A stretch of 64,000 bases of DNA from Elephas maximus indicus. Lineage: Eukaryota; Chordata; Mammalia; Proboscidea; Elephantidae. Where the stretch lies: assembly GCF_024166365.1 (NCBI RefSeq), contig NC_064819.1, positions 150,604,293 to 150,668,292 on the forward strand, read 5' to 3'. The notes under the pieces are model-generated. The model was not told where the DNA came from and did not search any database. It was given only the letters and a program-made list of their open reading frames with translations. Positions within the stretch are counted from its first letter, which is position 1, and each line of letters starts with the position of its first letter. Positions 24,946-35,567 of this stretch are shown here, piece after piece. A program made the position numbers and the translations under genes.

Positions 24946-25065
24946 GGGATTATTATCATCTGCATCTTGCAAGTAAGAAAACTAAGCCTCAGCAAGGGTA
25001 AGTAGCTTGTGCAAGGATACCAGGCCATGAAATGGCAGTACCAGGCTCAAATGCATCTCTGGCAT
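24946..25065 (-). repeat. MIR SINE, right half
   Basis: It contains 'aagaaaactaagcctcagca' and 'aaatggcagtaccaggctca'. Confidence 0.72.
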
Positions 25066-25369
25066 CAAAACACATGCTCTTCCTTCCCAATAAAGACATT
25101 TCACTGAGCTTTCCAGATGTTCTAGTTAGAGAACACAGCCCAAGAGTAGGTGTCCTGGTTATGAGCTGCCTTGCAGCCCCTGCCCATCAGCCTCTGAGTC
25201 CCACAGAGAAGTGCTGTCATCTGAAGATGAAGGAAGACCATATCCTGACTTCCCAAGAGGACTTTTCACCCAAAATAAACCCTGCATCCCATCTGGTCCC
25301 AGTGGAAAGGCTCAGCAGACAGCCCTGATTCTACCAACTTCCATTTCCATCCATGACAATCACTGAAGA

Positions 25370-25575
25370 GCACCCCTAAGCTTACTAGCTGTGAAATTTT
25401 GGGCAAGTTACTTAATCTCTCTTGGCCTCAGTGATTTTAGATCTCTAAAACACAAATGATAACAGTACCTACCTCAGGTTGTTTTGAGAATTAGATGAGC
25501 TAATGTATATGATGCTTCTAGCACAATGCCTGGCACACAGTACGAGCCAATAAATGTTGACCATTATCATTAGCC
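25370..25575 (+). repeat. MIR SINE
   Basis: It contains 'gggcaagttacttaatctct' and 'caatgcctggcacacagtac'; it is well preserved. Confidence 0.85.
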
Positions 25576-25582
25576 ACCACCT

Positions 25583-25958
25583 GTCTGTCAGTTTGTCATA
25601 CTGTGGTGGCTTGTGTGCTGCTATGATGTTGGAAGCTATGCCACCAGCATTTCAAATACCATGGTGAATACGTTTCAGTGAAACTTCCATACTAAGATAG
25701 AATAGGAAGAAAGCCTGGCAATCAAATCCTGAAAGTTAGTCAATGAAAACCTTATGGATCCCAAAAGAATATTGTGCAATATAGTGCTGGAAGATGAGCC
25801 CCTAGGTAGAAAAGCACTCAAAATACACAGTGGCCACAACATGGACTCAAGCATACTAACAATTGTGAGGATGGTACAGGACTGGGTGACATTTTGTACT
25901 GTTGTACATTGGCCGCTGGGAGTCAAACCCAACTGTACGGTAACTAACAACAATTATC
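25583..25958 (+). mobile_element. Internally deleted, non-autonomous RTE derivative
   Basis: The first part (TGTCAGTTTGTCATACTGTGG, then the 'gaagctatgccac' stretch) matches the 5' end of the full RTE at 15300-15440 on the other strand. The last part ('aattgtgaggatggtacagg' to AACTAACAACAA) matches the RTE 3' end. The roughly 2.7 kb in between, including the reverse transcriptase, are absent. It would need proteins supplied by full RTEs. Confidence 0.82.
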
Positions 25959-26356
25959 ATTAGCATTGATCCAGGATCTCCAGATTTATATTCCCTTTTC
26001 TAAATGATAACTTCCTTACCTGTCTCCTCCCTCCACACATGACCACTGGTCTATAAAGGAAACAACCTCACCTCCAGGTCCCTCCCCTTCCAATGAATCC
26101 TGCACTTGGCTGAGAGACTAATGTCATTAAAATGCGACTAGTATAATGACACTAGCCATACTAAAAAAAAAAAAAAAAAATAGCTTGCCATTATCTAGAT
26201 GCTAAAGATCTATGTCTAAGGCTTTCCACAGTCTGTTTCTGACCCGTCTTTCCAGGCTTATCTTTCACTTCTCCCCAGCTCTTGTTTTATTTAGATCATG
26301 ACTCATGAATGAACATACCATGCCTTTGTACGCACCATTCCACTTGCCTATTTGCT

Positions 26357-26515
26357 TACCCACACAGTGGTTAAGAGTTCGGTTGCTAACCAAAAGGCTG
26401 ACAGTTCAAATACAGCAGCCGTACTTTAGAAACCCTACGGGGCAATTCTACTCTACCTTTTGGGGCTACTATGAGTCAAAATCAACTTGACAGCAGCAGG
26501 GGTTTTTTGTTCTTG
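26357..26515 (+). mobile_element. Afrotherian SINE
   Basis: It starts in the head at CACACAGTGGTTAAGAG and ends GACAGCAGCAGGGGTTTTTT. Confidence 0.87.
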
Positions 26516-28581
26516 TTTTTTAGTACTACCAAAAGTTGACTTATCATTTAAGACATAGGTTAAATTCTCCTTTCCCCCAACCTGAAGTAACTTTTTTTAA
26601 CTAAGAATTTCCACAGCTCTGTTTTTTGACAAATTATTTTTCTCTGCACTTATTTATTTGTTTTATTGTTATTCTACTCTTGGTTTTATGACTTTTTTCT
26701 TGGTTATAGTAAGAAAAGTTCAAGGACTGCTTTCTGGAGCTAAAGGTCCTAAGCTGGTATATGGAAAGCGCTAAAGGAATTTTTTATCAGAACAAAGTTG
26801 GTGAGAACTCCTCCCTCAGCCTAACAGTACTCTGTAATTGTGTTCTTAAGAGTCTAAAAGCTTAAATGGAAGCTTCTAATAAGGCGGGCATGAGGTGTTC
26901 AGGCCTTCTGGATTTCCTGACGTCTTGGTAAAGTATCACTGGAGTTGCTACATAAACAAGAAAATAGCAGCCTCACTGGCACCAAGAGCCAAGCAGATCA
27001 ATTTTTTCTGCAAGCTCTGGCCAACAAAACACTCCAGCAACCTCAAGGGATGTAATGAAGACTGCTAGTGCCAAGAAATATTAAAAATTATAAAGAAACA
27101 ATATACAGTCTATTTTTAAAAATGGCTTTAACATTCTTGCTTACTTTAATCTGTGCCTCATCCCACAGGTTTGATTTGGGCCTTGTAGACACTGATCACT
27201 TTGAGGAAAACATAGCAAGGTGACCCACGTCATGGGGTATCTTTTGGATACCTCATAATGCCTGTATTGGTCAAGTTCAGATAGGCTATACTGTAGTAAA
27301 AAAAAAAAAAAAAATTTTTTTTTTTTTTTTTTTTTTTTTTACTGTAGTAGCCAACCCTAAAATCTCAGTGGCTCAGTACAACAATGGTTGATTTTTCACT
27401 CATGCTACATGCCCATTGCAAGCTAATAGAGACTCCACCATCCAGAACATCACCAGTCACTGTGTGAGGCAAAGAGAACTCACACCAGCCCAGAGACGAC
27501 AAGTCACTTTCATTCATGGATCATTTGGTGAGCATTCCTGTATTCATCCCAAATGTCTTAAACACACTAGTCTGCATTTCTTTCTCTTCTAATGAATACT
27601 GACTTCTGTTGCTTCTGTAAAAGGGAATGCAATAATATACTTAAAGAAGGCAACACATGGGAGAATGGATGGTCCAAGCGGATGACTTCAGTGTTTAATT
27701 TTTGGATCAGGAAATTTAGTTTCTTCTGAGCTATATCCACATCTCTCATTTTGAATTAAAATAATGATCTAGGCCTTTGATATTTTTGATTAATGGAATG
27801 ATTATAGCATGTGACTAAGTGGAACATTTTTCTTTACCTTCTGAGTAGAGAACAGATAGTAAACACTTGAACTGCTTTTTCAAGAGCAAATCTAAAGATT
27901 TAACATTTTCATTTGTGCTATGAGTTCATGAAGTTATTTATTATTCTTATTGCCTATGTTTTATGGAAAAGTATTTGCATTAATAAGAACCCCATAACAG
28001 CTCCCTTCAAATAAAAATGTGAAGTGACATGACAAATGAATATACCAAGAAATTCTTCTAATTTGAGTGAACTTGAAACTCCAGGGGCTATCATCATTCC
28101 TTCCTCTTGGTGGTGCTTAGCTCAAGATGTTTGTTCTTGTAAGGTAAGGAGGTAAGGAAGAAGGAATGCAGAATATAGTTTTCAAGCAGTCCTTCAAAAT
28201 TAACACCTAACATCCTTAGGGAAAGCAATTTCAAAAGCAAAACTAAATGAGAATGGTCCACATTTTTATTTGAGATTTTGTATCAAACAGATTAGGATTT
28301 TGATAATCATCCATAACAGCAGTTCTTAATCAAGGGTGCACATTAGAGACACCTGTGGAGTTTTATATCCTCCATATACTTGGGCCCTAGAACCTGGGAT
28401 TCTGATTCATTGGATTGGGGTTGGGCTCAAGCATCTGTAATTTTTAAAGTCTCAGATAAGATTGTGATTACTTAAAAAATTAGGAAGCACAGATCCAAAG
28501 GACTTCCATTCCCTAAAAGAACGGGGCGTTCTGTCTTTTATGCCCCAGAGGAATTTACAATCACTATTGTAGACTCCAAGA
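26516..28581. other. No gene seen
   Basis: Only the A17-T26 tract stands out. Nothing else was recognised in these 2 kb. Confidence 0.55.
27289..27349. repeat. A17-T26 tract in a 10-bp direct repeat
   Basis: TACTGTAGTA occurs at 27289-27298 and 27340-27349 and brackets a run of As (27298-27314) then Ts (27315-27340). Confidence 0.9.
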
Positions 28582-28775
28582 AGCCCTAGTGACTCAGTGG
28601 CTAATCACTCGGCTGCTAACCAAAAGGTCAGCAGTTCAAATCCACCAGCCACTCCATGGGAGAAAGATGTCGTAGTCTGCTTCTGTAAAGATTAGAGCCT
28701 TGGAAACTCTATGGGGCAGTTCTACTTTGTTTTATAGGCTTGCTAGGAGTTGGAAACATCTGGGTAGCAATAGGT
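28582..28775 (+). mobile_element. Afrotherian SINE, longer subtype
   Basis: It starts AAGCCCTAGTGACTCAGTGG and carries the 'gaaagatgtcgtagtctgct' segment. Confidence 0.88.
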
Positions 28776-28784
28776 TATGATGCT

Positions 28785-28865
28785 GAATGGGTTTCGGCAA
28801 AACTTGCAGACTAAAACAGACCAGGAAGAAAGGCCTGGTGATCTGTTTACAAAAAGCAGCCAATA
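28785..28865 (+). mobile_element. Non-autonomous RTE derivative, left part
   Basis: It resembles 25670-25745 ('ggaagaaaggcctggtgatc'). It continues after an L1 insertion at 29678-29825. Confidence 0.7.
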
Positions 28866-29677
28866 ACTGGGGACCATGGTACAGGGGTTATCTAGGTCAA
28901 TTGGCATAACAAAGTTCATGAAGAAAATGTTCTACTTCCAACTTTGATGACTAGCATCTGGGGTTTTTAAAGTTTGAGATTAGCCATCTAAGATGCACCT
29001 GCTGGTTCCATCCCATCCAGAGCAAAGGAGAATGAAGAAAACCAAAGACACAAGGGAAATGATAGTCCAAAGGACTAATGGGCCACATGAACCACAGCCT
29101 CCACCAGCCTGAGCTCAAAAGAACTAGAGGGTTTCCCGCTATCACCACCAACTGTTCTGATAGGTATCGCAACAGAAGGTCCCAGACAGAGTGAGAGAAA
29201 AATGTAGACCAAAATTCAAATTCACACACACAAAAAAAGACCAGACTTTGCTGGTCTGACAGAGATGGGAAGAACCCGTGAGACTGTGACCCCCGGACAC
29301 CCTTTTAACCCAGAACTGAAACCACTCCCAAAGTTTGCCCTTCAGCCAAAGATTAGACAGGTCTATAAAACAAACGGTAAAATATGTAAGGAATGTGCTT
29401 CTTAGTTCAATCACGTATATGAGACCAAAAGGGCAACACCTGCCCGAAAGCAATGATGAGAAGATAGGAAGAGACAGAAACAATGGACAGATGGAAATGG
29501 GGAATTGGGTTATGGAAGGGGAGAGTTTTGACATATCATGGGGATTGCAACAAATGTCACAAAACAATTTGTGTATAAATTGTTGAATGAGAAAATAATT
29601 TGCTGTGTAAAGTGTCACCTAAAGCACACACACATACAAAAAAAAGGCTTAAGAAGGCTTATTTAAAAAAAAAAATT
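28866..29677 (+). mobile_element. 5'-truncated L1 3' UTR inserted in an RTE derivative
   Basis: It is homologous to the reverse complement of 8821-9560. It is flanked by AGCCAAT at 28858-28864 and 29678-29684, a likely target duplication, with an A-rich tail just before the right copy. Confidence 0.82.
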
Positions 29678-29825
29678 AGCCAATGATAACCCTATGGGTC
29701 ATAACAGAACATTGTCTGATCTGCAACCAGTCACAGGGATGGTGCAGAACCAGGCAGTATTTCCTTCTGTTATATACAGGGTTACCATGAGTCGGGGCCA
29801 ACTCAATGACAGCTAACAACACTGT
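29678..29825 (+). mobile_element. Non-autonomous RTE derivative, right part
   Basis: It resumes at AGCCAAT and runs through 'gggatggtgcagaacc' to GCTAACAACAC, the RTE 3' end. It belongs with 28785-28865. Confidence 0.72.
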
Positions 29826-29954
29826 AGCCTCCATTTATTGAAACTGAGAAACTGAGTCAGGTCATCAAGGGCCACCACCACAGAAAGAGTCACTATCTGA
29901 GGCAGAATTACACTTAATATTTTCTTAACCAGTAATTGGTCCCCATTATTTACA

Positions 29955-30134
29955 GCTGTATTCAATCTGTATGCTGAGCAGATAACCTAAGAAGCTAGAC
30001 TATATGAAGAAAAACAGGGCATCAGCATTGGAGGAAGACTCATTAACAACCTGTGTTATGCAGATGACACAACCTTGCTTGCTGAAAGCAAGAGGACTTG
30101 AAGCACTTACTGATGAAGATCAAAGGCTACAGCA
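29955..30134 (+). mobile_element. RTE LINE, left part (YADD region)
   Basis: It contains 'gaggaagactcattaacaac' and the YADD-coding 'tatgcagatgacacaacc'. It is interrupted by an LTR-like element and continues at 30600. Confidence 0.87.
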
Positions 30135-30599
30135 GAAATACAAGTGGATGGCTTTAACAAAGAGAAATTTATCCTCCTACGGTCTACTAGGCTAGAAGTC
30201 TGAATTCAGGGCGTCGGCTCCAAGAGAAGGCTTTCCCTGTCAGCTCTCATGGAAGGTCCTTGTCATCAATCTTCCCCTGGACTAGGAGCTTCTCAACACA
30301 GCACCCCAGGTCCAAAGGGCACAATCTTCTCCTGGTACTACTTTCTTGGTAGTAAGAGGCCCCCACAACTCTCTGCTCAATTCTCTCTTTAATATCTCAA
30401 AAGAGATTGTAGATTAATCTTGGAGATTGAGTCTACATAACTGCCTCTAACCCGATTTCATCGATATAGAGATAGGATTTACAACACATAGGAAAATCAT
30501 ATCAGATGGCAAAATGGCAAACAATCATACAATGCTGGGAATCATGGCACAGCCAAGCTGACAGATATTTTGGGGGACACAATTCAATCCATGACAATG
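30135..30599 (-). mobile_element. LTR-like element inserted in an RTE
   Basis: Read on the minus strand, it shares 'gactaggagcttct' and 'gacacaattcaatcc' (plus-strand spelling) with the other two copies. It divides one RTE between 30134 and 30600. Confidence 0.65.
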
Positions 30600-31302
30600 G
30601 CCTTCAGTATGGATTACACTTCAACATAAAGAAAACAAAAATCTTCACAACTGGACCAATAAGCAACACCAAGACAAACGGAGAAAAGATTAAAGTCGTC
30701 AAGGATTTCATTTTATTTAGATCCACAATCAATACCCATGGAAGCAGCAGTCAAGAAATCAAACGATGTATTGCATTGGGCAAATCTGTTGCAAAAGACC
30801 TCTTTGAAGTGTTAAAAAGCAAAGATATCACCTTGAAGACTAAAGTGTGCCTGACCCAAGCCATAGTGTTTTCAATCACCTCATATGCATGTAAAAGTTG
30901 GACAGTGAATAAGGAAAACAAAAGAAGAATTGACTCCTTTGAATTGTGGTGTTGGCAAAGAATATTGAATATACCATGGACTGCCAAACAAATGAACAAA
31001 TCTGTCTTGGAATAAGTACAACCAGAATGCTCCTTAGAAAGGAAGATGGCGAGACTATGTCTTACATACTCTGGACATGTTATCAAGAGGGACCAGTCCC
31101 TGGAGAAGGACATCATGCTTGGTAAAGGACAGGGTCAGTGAAAAAGAGGAAGACCCTCAATGAGATGGATTGACACAGTGGCTTCAACAATGGGCTCAAG
31201 CATAGCAATGATTGTAACGATGGTGCAGGATCAGGCAGTGTTCTGTTGTGTTGTACACAGGGGCACTATGAATCGGAACCAACTCAACAGCACCTAACAA
31301 CA
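30600..31302 (+). mobile_element. RTE LINE, right part
   Basis: This is the continuation of 29955-30134. A frame at 30506-31015 keeps most of the C-terminal RTE protein (YGLHFNIKKTKIFTTGPISN to MNKSVLE) before a stop. It ends in CACCTAACAACAA. Confidence 0.88.
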
Positions 31303-31321
31303 AATGATAATTAAATCCTGC

Positions 31322-31368
31322 TTGTCAAAGTAAAAAAAAAAAAATTTTTTTTTTTTTTTTGTCAAAGT
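31322..31368. repeat. A13-T16 tract in a 10-bp direct repeat
   Basis: TTGTCAAAGT occurs at 31322-31331 and 31359-31368 and brackets As (31332-31344) then Ts (31345-31360). Confidence 0.9.
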
Positions 31369-31439
31369 TACTCTCTGTACTGTGTATAGTCTTTATCTGC
31401 CTGTGAGCACACTGTCAGTATATAATAGAACAATGACAT

Positions 31440-31555
31440 TTATCTTTTCACTGTACTTGGGATAAAAGCAAAATGTATGGCTTACCTGGTCCTACATGAT
31501 ATGGCCACTGCCTACCTTCAGTCATTCCAGCTACACCAGCCAGTTTTTTCTTTAT
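31440..31555 (+). repeat. L2 LINE fragment
   Basis: It contains 'ggtcctacatgatatggcca' and 'cattccagctacaccagcca'. Confidence 0.65.
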
Positions 31556-33149
31556 CAGCATATCAAGTTGCCTCCAGGTGGACCATGCCCGAAACAACAG
31601 GAACATGGATAAGATGGCCCCTGGTGTGAAGCAGGGCTGGGATAGGGACCCAGATGAGGGCCCCAGAACAGTCCAGTCTGGTTGGAAGAGCACGTCTTCT
31701 ACTCAGGGGTGGCCGGTCACCATCAAGGAGGTCCGTATGAAGTAAGGAATGGATAGGAGAACATGGTCACTGAGAATTCAAAAGCAGTTCATATCTGGAG
31801 ATCCAAACTGGCAGCTAGACATTCCGAGTCTAGAAAGGCTCCCCTCATTTTCCTGTCTTACATAACCTTAGTACAATTATCAAAACCAAGAAATTAACAT
31901 TAGTAAAATGCTATCAGCTAAACTGCAGATTTTACTTGGATTTTACCAGTTTTTCCACTGATGTTCTTTTTTCTATTCTGAGATCCAATCCCAGAATCCC
32001 CCATTCAGTTGCATCTCCTAGGTTCCTCCAATCCGTGACAGTTCCTCACCTTTCTTTGTCTTTTATGGCCTTGATATATTTAAAGAGCGCGGGCCAGTTC
32101 TTTTGTAGACTGCTCCACAGTTTGGGTATAGCTAATGTTTTCTCATGATTAGACTGAGGTTATGCATTTTGGACCCTTCTCAATGCATTGTTTCAGGGAG
32201 CTTACGATGTTGCTATGCCTTATCGTGGGTGGTGTTAACATCAATCGCTTTGTTAAGGTGATGTCTGCATGTTTTCTCCACTCTAAAGTTATAATTTTTC
32301 CTTTGTAATGAATAAATATTTCAGGGTAAATACTTTTCAACTATGCAAATGTCCTGTTTCCCCTCAAACTTTTGCCCACTAATTTTAGCATCCAGCAGTG
32401 GACCTTGCCTACAACAAACATTGCTGTGGTGATGATTTTCTAGCTCTCTCTTTTCTTCTGCAATTATTAATTAGAGTTCTTCTTAACGAATAGCTGTCCC
32501 TTCTCATTTATGTATTTAATAAATTATATCATTATGAATTCATGACTATTTATTTTATCCTACGGACCATTACTATCATAATTTACTTTATTGCTCAAAT
32601 TGTTCTAGCTTTGGCCATTGGGAGCTCTTTCAGGTAGATTTCTGTGCCTTTCAACATGGATCTATCAGGAGGATTTTCTGATGTGGAGATTAGATTCTTA
32701 AAATAAAATCAGCCTTGTGGAAAAATTGCAGTACAGTGTTCTCCTGTGATTAAATTCTCCAACCATTTCCTCCTCAAACCTTGGAATAAACTGGTTGGGG
32801 GCCTTGGATGATGTCAACGGATGCTATAAAATGAACAATATGACTTTAAATTATCCCCTGCATTCTCCTGAGAGGACAGGGGTAAGAGGAGACATACTAG
32901 CCTAGAAAGGATATCAGAATCACCTGTGAGGCTCCAACCACACCATCACCACCACCATCAAAGCTGCAATGAGCCTCTGTTACTAATGTCTATGTATAAA
33001 GTCCTTCCAGACAGTTGTGATGGGAAAACGGTGGAGAAATGTAGTATAGGAAGTTCCAGAAAAGAGGACTCAGGTGTTTGCATACCCCCCAAAGCTGCCT
33101 TTGACATCAATTTATTGTCCTTTTGTATCAGAACATTTATCTGCCACTC
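31556..33149. other. No gene seen
   Basis: The frame at 31448-31693 (minus) overlaps an L2 piece and is not a gene. Some old repeat decay is likely but not assignable. Confidence 0.5.
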
Positions 33150-33216
33150 TCCTGAATTCCCAGGATTGTCTATCTTTCTAGGGAGCAATTCTAGAAGTCA
33201 AGGGGCCATCTGGGCT
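33150..33216. repeat. 67-bp direct duplication, copy 1
   Basis: It runs from TCCTGAATTCCCAGGATTGT to CATCTGGGCT. Copy 2 is at 33321-33387, same length, with about six mismatches. Confidence 0.92.
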
Positions 33217-33302
33217 GTGATGGTTAAGACTGTGTGTCAACTTAGTTGGGCCATGATTCTCAGTGTTTTGGCAGTCATATAATGTTCTGATCACTTCCTG
33301 TT
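33217..33302 (+). mobile_element. Element 5'-end fragment, opposite to 33450-33968
   Basis: It starts GTGATGGTTAAGACTGTGTG. Its first 35 bases are an imperfect inverted repeat of the end of 33450-33968. Confidence 0.65.
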
Positions 33303-33320
33303 GTGATTCGATATGTGATC

Positions 33321-33387
33321 TCCTGAATTCCCAGGATTGTCAGCCTTTCTAAGGAGCAATTCTGGAAGTCAAGGGGCCACCTGGGCT
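33321..33387. repeat. 67-bp direct duplication, copy 2
   Basis: It matches 33150-33216 without gaps. The 104 bp between the copies begin with an element fragment. Confidence 0.92.
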
Positions 33388-33449
33388 AACGAGGGTGCAG
33401 CTGGCTCGTGACCTAAGGAAAATCAGGGAGTTAATAACTGTCTTAGGCT

Positions 33450-33968
33450 GGGTTCTCTAGAGAAGCAAAACCAGTGAAATATATATATAGAGAGAGAGAG
33501 AGAAAGATGTAACTACAAGGGCTGGCTAATCTAAGATCGATAGGTCAGAAAGCAGGCCAATGGTTCACAGGCTGCTGAGACCAACAAATCTCAAGACTGG
33601 CAGGTAAGGTGGAAGGCCACTGGCTCCCAGGCTGTGGAAGCTGACAAATCCCAAGATTGGCAGGTAAGCTGCTAGCTCAAGTCCCAAGAGCCAGAGGTCA
33701 GATGAACAGGAGCCAGCTGCAGGATCTGGAGTGAGCAAAAAGCAGCAAGCTTTTCCAGAAAGTCCACATATATTGGTTGCAGCCTACACCCCCAAGGGAA
33801 CTCCCTTTCAACAGATTGGCTGCTCTTAGCAGATCTCATCATGAAAGTGTTTACATAATATCACATCTCGTTATGGAGGTGATTACATCATTACGTGGCT
33901 GCAAACTGTCATAAAGGCCAAACCACTGAGAACACGGCCCAGCCAAGTTGACACGCTATCTTAACCAT
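33450..33968 (-). mobile_element. LTR-like or DNA-type interspersed element
   Basis: On the plus strand it reads from 'taggctgggttctctagaga' to 'aagttgacacgctatcttaa' CCATCA. I recognise these as recurrent in mammalian repeats, but I cannot fix the class. Confidence 0.55.
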
Positions 33969-34788
33969 CACTAAATTTCTTCAAAGACATAGGGTAGAAT
34001 TCTTTAAAAGAGACGTTTGTGAAATGCCTAGTAAGAGCCCATAAACGTGCCAATCTTCCATCTTTCTCATCCCTTTGCCTCATTTCCTTCCTTTTCTCTT
34101 GTGCTCCTGAGACAGTAGGAAGGAACAATTAGGGCAGCATAGAGGTCCAGAGGAAAACCCCGTCATGTAAATCACCTCCCACCTGGAGGGAAACAATTTT
34201 CTTCAAACGACAAGAGTCACTGGTCTTGCCCCAATTTTCCTCCACAGTAAACAGGGCCTAGAACTCACTGAAATCCTAATAGTAAGTAATTTTCACCATC
34301 CTGTCCAAATTCAAGTAAAGAAACATACTTAAACGAGTCTATAGATATGAAAAAAAAAATTTAGTGGCTCTTCTTCCAACTACCGGAGAGAAAATGGACT
34401 TGGCAGAATGAGATCTGAAGGAGCCAATAAAAGCACTTATAAATATTTTCATGTTCACTAATGTAAAACACTAAAAACCAATCAAATGAAGACAATGTTA
34501 ATGGCATTTCTCACATCCTAAATTAGTAATAACTATTTACTATATAATTAATTCTGTTTTCCATCCTTTGCTTGCTAAACATTTTTTCAGGATCCCCCTG
34601 CCCTAAATGTTCATGGAAGTGTTTTTGTGTGTGTCTTATTCTGTTGCAGATGGTACCAATCTCAGAATCATTTTCTTTTCTATATCTAATCCTCTACTCC
34701 ACTCCTCCCCAGACTTTTCATGCCATGGCACACAGAAAAAAATAATAGGGTGAACTGGAGTGTATTTGGGAATGTCTGTAGGGGGCTT

Positions 34789-34908
34789 GGACCCCTGGTG
34801 GCACAGTGGCCAGGAGCTCAGGTTGCTAACCAAAAAGTCAGCGGTTTAAATCCATCAGTTGCTTCTTGGAAAACCTATGGGACAGTTCTACCATGTCCTA
34901 TATGTGGG
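34789..34908 (+). mobile_element. Afrotherian SINE, 3'-truncated
   Basis: It starts ACCCCTGGTGGCACAGTGG and stops after GTCCTATATG. Confidence 0.87.
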
Positions 34909-35399
34909 GCTTGGCCAAAAACAGTATCACATTTTTGTATAAAGCTTTCAAATAAAATCTTTTCAGATTTTTCGGTGAGAAATTTGATCTTGTTTCTTTA
35001 CAACTTTTTTTCCAGTTTTTATGATTGAAATGAAATTCATCATTAAGACTGTTTAACAATAATGTCTTCAAATTCTTGATAGTCACTATCAGCAAAAACT
35101 TCGTGCATGTAAGTGATAAAAAAAACTTTTAAAGACATTATTTTACAACCATTCAAAATTTTACTACAATTTAAACTATATGTAAAGAACCTAATGACTT
35201 TCCCTTTTCCTTAATTGACAAATGTAATGTTGAAATTCTTGTAGTAACGTGAATGGATTTTCGAAATTTAACTTTATCTTACCAACTATTTCTAAATAAT
35301 GATGAAGCTACAGTTTACCAAGTGCCCATGCATTAGAGCTGTCACCCTGAAGCTAGTTGGATTCCACTAAAAGGGCACATCAGAGGCAAATGGACAGAC

Positions 35400-35567
35400 C
35401 AAAAACCAAAACCGGCTGCTGTCGAGTCGATTCCGACTCATAGCAACCCTACAGGACAGAGTAGAACTGCTCCAAAGGGTTTCTAAGGAGCTGCTAGTAG
35501 ATTTGAATTGCCGACCTTTTGGTTAGCAGCCTGAGCTCTTAACCACTGCATCACCACGGCTCTGAAA
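35400..35567 (-). mobile_element. Afrotherian SINE
   Basis: It starts AAAAACCAAAACCGGCTGCT and ends CACTGCATCACCACGGC. Confidence 0.9.

Noticed and set aside
29142-29618. 158-codon minus-strand frame
   Set aside because: It lies within an L1 3' UTR, antisense; the same sequence recurs at 8821-9560 as a repeat.
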